The notes beneath the pieces are model-generated. The model saw only the letters and a list, made by a program, of their open reading frames with translations. It made no database searches and was not told where the DNA came from. From Shinella zoogloeoides (lineage in GTDB: Bacteria > Pseudomonadota > Alphaproteobacteria > Rhizobiales > Rhizobiaceae), in NCBI RefSeq assembly GCF_033705735.1, contig NZ_CP131131.1, positions 558,001 to 622,000 on the forward strand: a DNA stretch of 64,000 bases. Reading direction: 5' to 3'. This document shows positions 63,516-64,000 of this stretch, piece by piece. Made by a program: the position numbers and the translations under genes. Each line of letters begins with the position of its first letter. Positions within the stretch are counted from its first letter, which is position 1.

Positions 63516-63796
63516 AGGGTGTCGGGCAACGCCGCGATTGCCGAGCGCAATTTTGCGTTGGGCTTAGGCGGATTTTCCATCAGCTCAAGCACGCGCGCAT
63601 GATCGCGTGACGAGAGCCGAACGACCTCGGCCGCCTCGATCACGGCTTCGGCCTCCCGCAAGGCGGTCTGGGTCACGAAGTTGGTCAGGTCGGTGTTGCG
63701 CAATGCGGCCGCGCGTACGAGCTTGGCCTTCGTTTCCGGCGAGACGCGCAGATTCATGCGCTTGTTGTCATCCACGGCAGCTTGGGGCATCTCCAT
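63512..63796 (-). CDS. tacA: DUF1778 ribbon-helix-helix antitoxin
   Basis: 94 aa. KRMNLRVSPETKAKLVRAAALRNTDLTNFVTQTALREAEAVI is the RHH DNA-binding domain, and SSRDHARVLELMENPPKPNAKLRSAI the C-terminal arm that wraps around the toxin. ATG 63796 follows CAAGGGAGATGGAG. First gene of the pair, as usual for TacAT; the complex should repress its own promoter. Confidence 0.93.
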   Translation of the reverse strand: MEMPQAAVDDNKRMNLRVSPETKAKLVRAAALRNTDLTNFVTQTALREAEAVIEAAEVVRLSSRDHARVLELMENPPKPNAKLRSAIAALPDTL

Positions 63797-63810
63797 CTCC
63801 CTTGTGCAAG

Positions 63811-63829
63811 GTACTTGTTCAAGATGTAC
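63811..63829. promoter_or_regulatory. Candidate antitoxin operator
   Basis: GTAC repeats at 63811-63814 and 63826-63829 flank CTTGTTCAAG, and the whole lies 15 bases upstream of the antitoxin start on the minus strand. A ribbon-helix-helix dimer pair would fit such spacing. The remaining 170 bases to the window end show no gene. Confidence 0.4.
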
Positions 63830-64000
63830 GCGAGCTTGGCTTGATTTTCAAGGTCGTGCGTCTTGATGGTGTACGTAATCCTCCGGTCGCTTGCCGTAGA
63901 GGAGGCTTTTAAAGCAAGGTCTCAAGTTTAAGACGCGCCAAGCCTGATTAGTTTCCCGGGAAAATCCGCTGGACAGATTATCACGACCCTGCTGTCGCTG

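Overview
The window is GC-rich, densely coded DNA that looks like an accessory, catabolism-heavy part of an alphaproteobacterial genome, most likely Hyphomicrobiales (Rhizobiaceae-like). The support is the type of gene content (many ABC-import plus dehydrogenase/aldolase operons, each with its own LacI, IclR, RpiR, GntR or TetR regulator), a perfect Irr-type iron box (TTTAGAA-N3-TTCTAAA) in front of an iron-efflux operon, and two perfect FixK/FNR-type boxes. No rRNA, tRNA, CRISPR array or intact insertion sequence was seen. All functions are read from sequence motifs and gene order; no database search was possible.

Layout. 1-4705: end of a short-chain dehydrogenase, a LacI regulator, a HisD-like alcohol dehydrogenase with an SDR partner, and an IclR regulator. 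4940-16315: one long co-directional operon with iolD-like, uronate-dehydrogenase-like, 2-hydroxyacid dehydrogenase, HpcH/HpaI aldolase, a ribose-type ABC importer, two Gfo/Idh/MocA dehydrogenases, an IolE-like isomerase/dehydratase and an SMP-30 lactonase. Nothing here resembles IolB or IolC. I propose an oxidative, phosphate-free route for a cyclitol, ending in malonate semialdehyde plus a three-carbon 2-oxoacid; this is the most interesting system in the window. 16497-23738: RpiR regulator and a sugar ABC/ROK/aldolase/P-loop kinase operon whose class II aldolase has lost one zinc-binding His. 23739-24775: decayed gene fragments.

24776-37204: GntR regulator, proline-racemase-family epimerase, polar amino acid ABC importer, two aldehyde dehydrogenases, GMC oxidoreductase, HpcH/HpaI aldolase, D-amino-acid oxidoreductase and an unusual long 2-hydroxyacid dehydrogenase. 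The logic suits a hydroxylated (possibly cyclic) amino acid: epimerise, oxidise, cleave by aldolase, oxidise the aldehyde. 37205-37550: a urease accessory scar (end of ureF, first 28 codons of ureG). 37547-43336: a betaine-type ABC importer with a nucleoside hydrolase, divergent from a TetR gene across a perfect 15-bp-arm palindrome.

43463-50219: dtd, then a PLP-centred cassette (MocR regulator, second-type glyA, long yggS) next to a BenE-type transporter and a DUF1275 membrane protein. 50220-53531: two-component system with two divergent PepSY proteins and a cytochrome b561-like protein. 53556-56303: Irr box, VIT-type transporter and P1B-4 ATPase, a likely iron-efflux operon. 56324-59986: microaerobic/energy-stress block (universal stress protein, frameshifted ydcH/DUF465, ackA, pta) with two FixK/FNR boxes. 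59987-62173: a chemoreceptor with a nitrate/nitrite-sensor-like domain. 62174-64000: gene-poor stretch, then a TacAT-type toxin-antitoxin pair.
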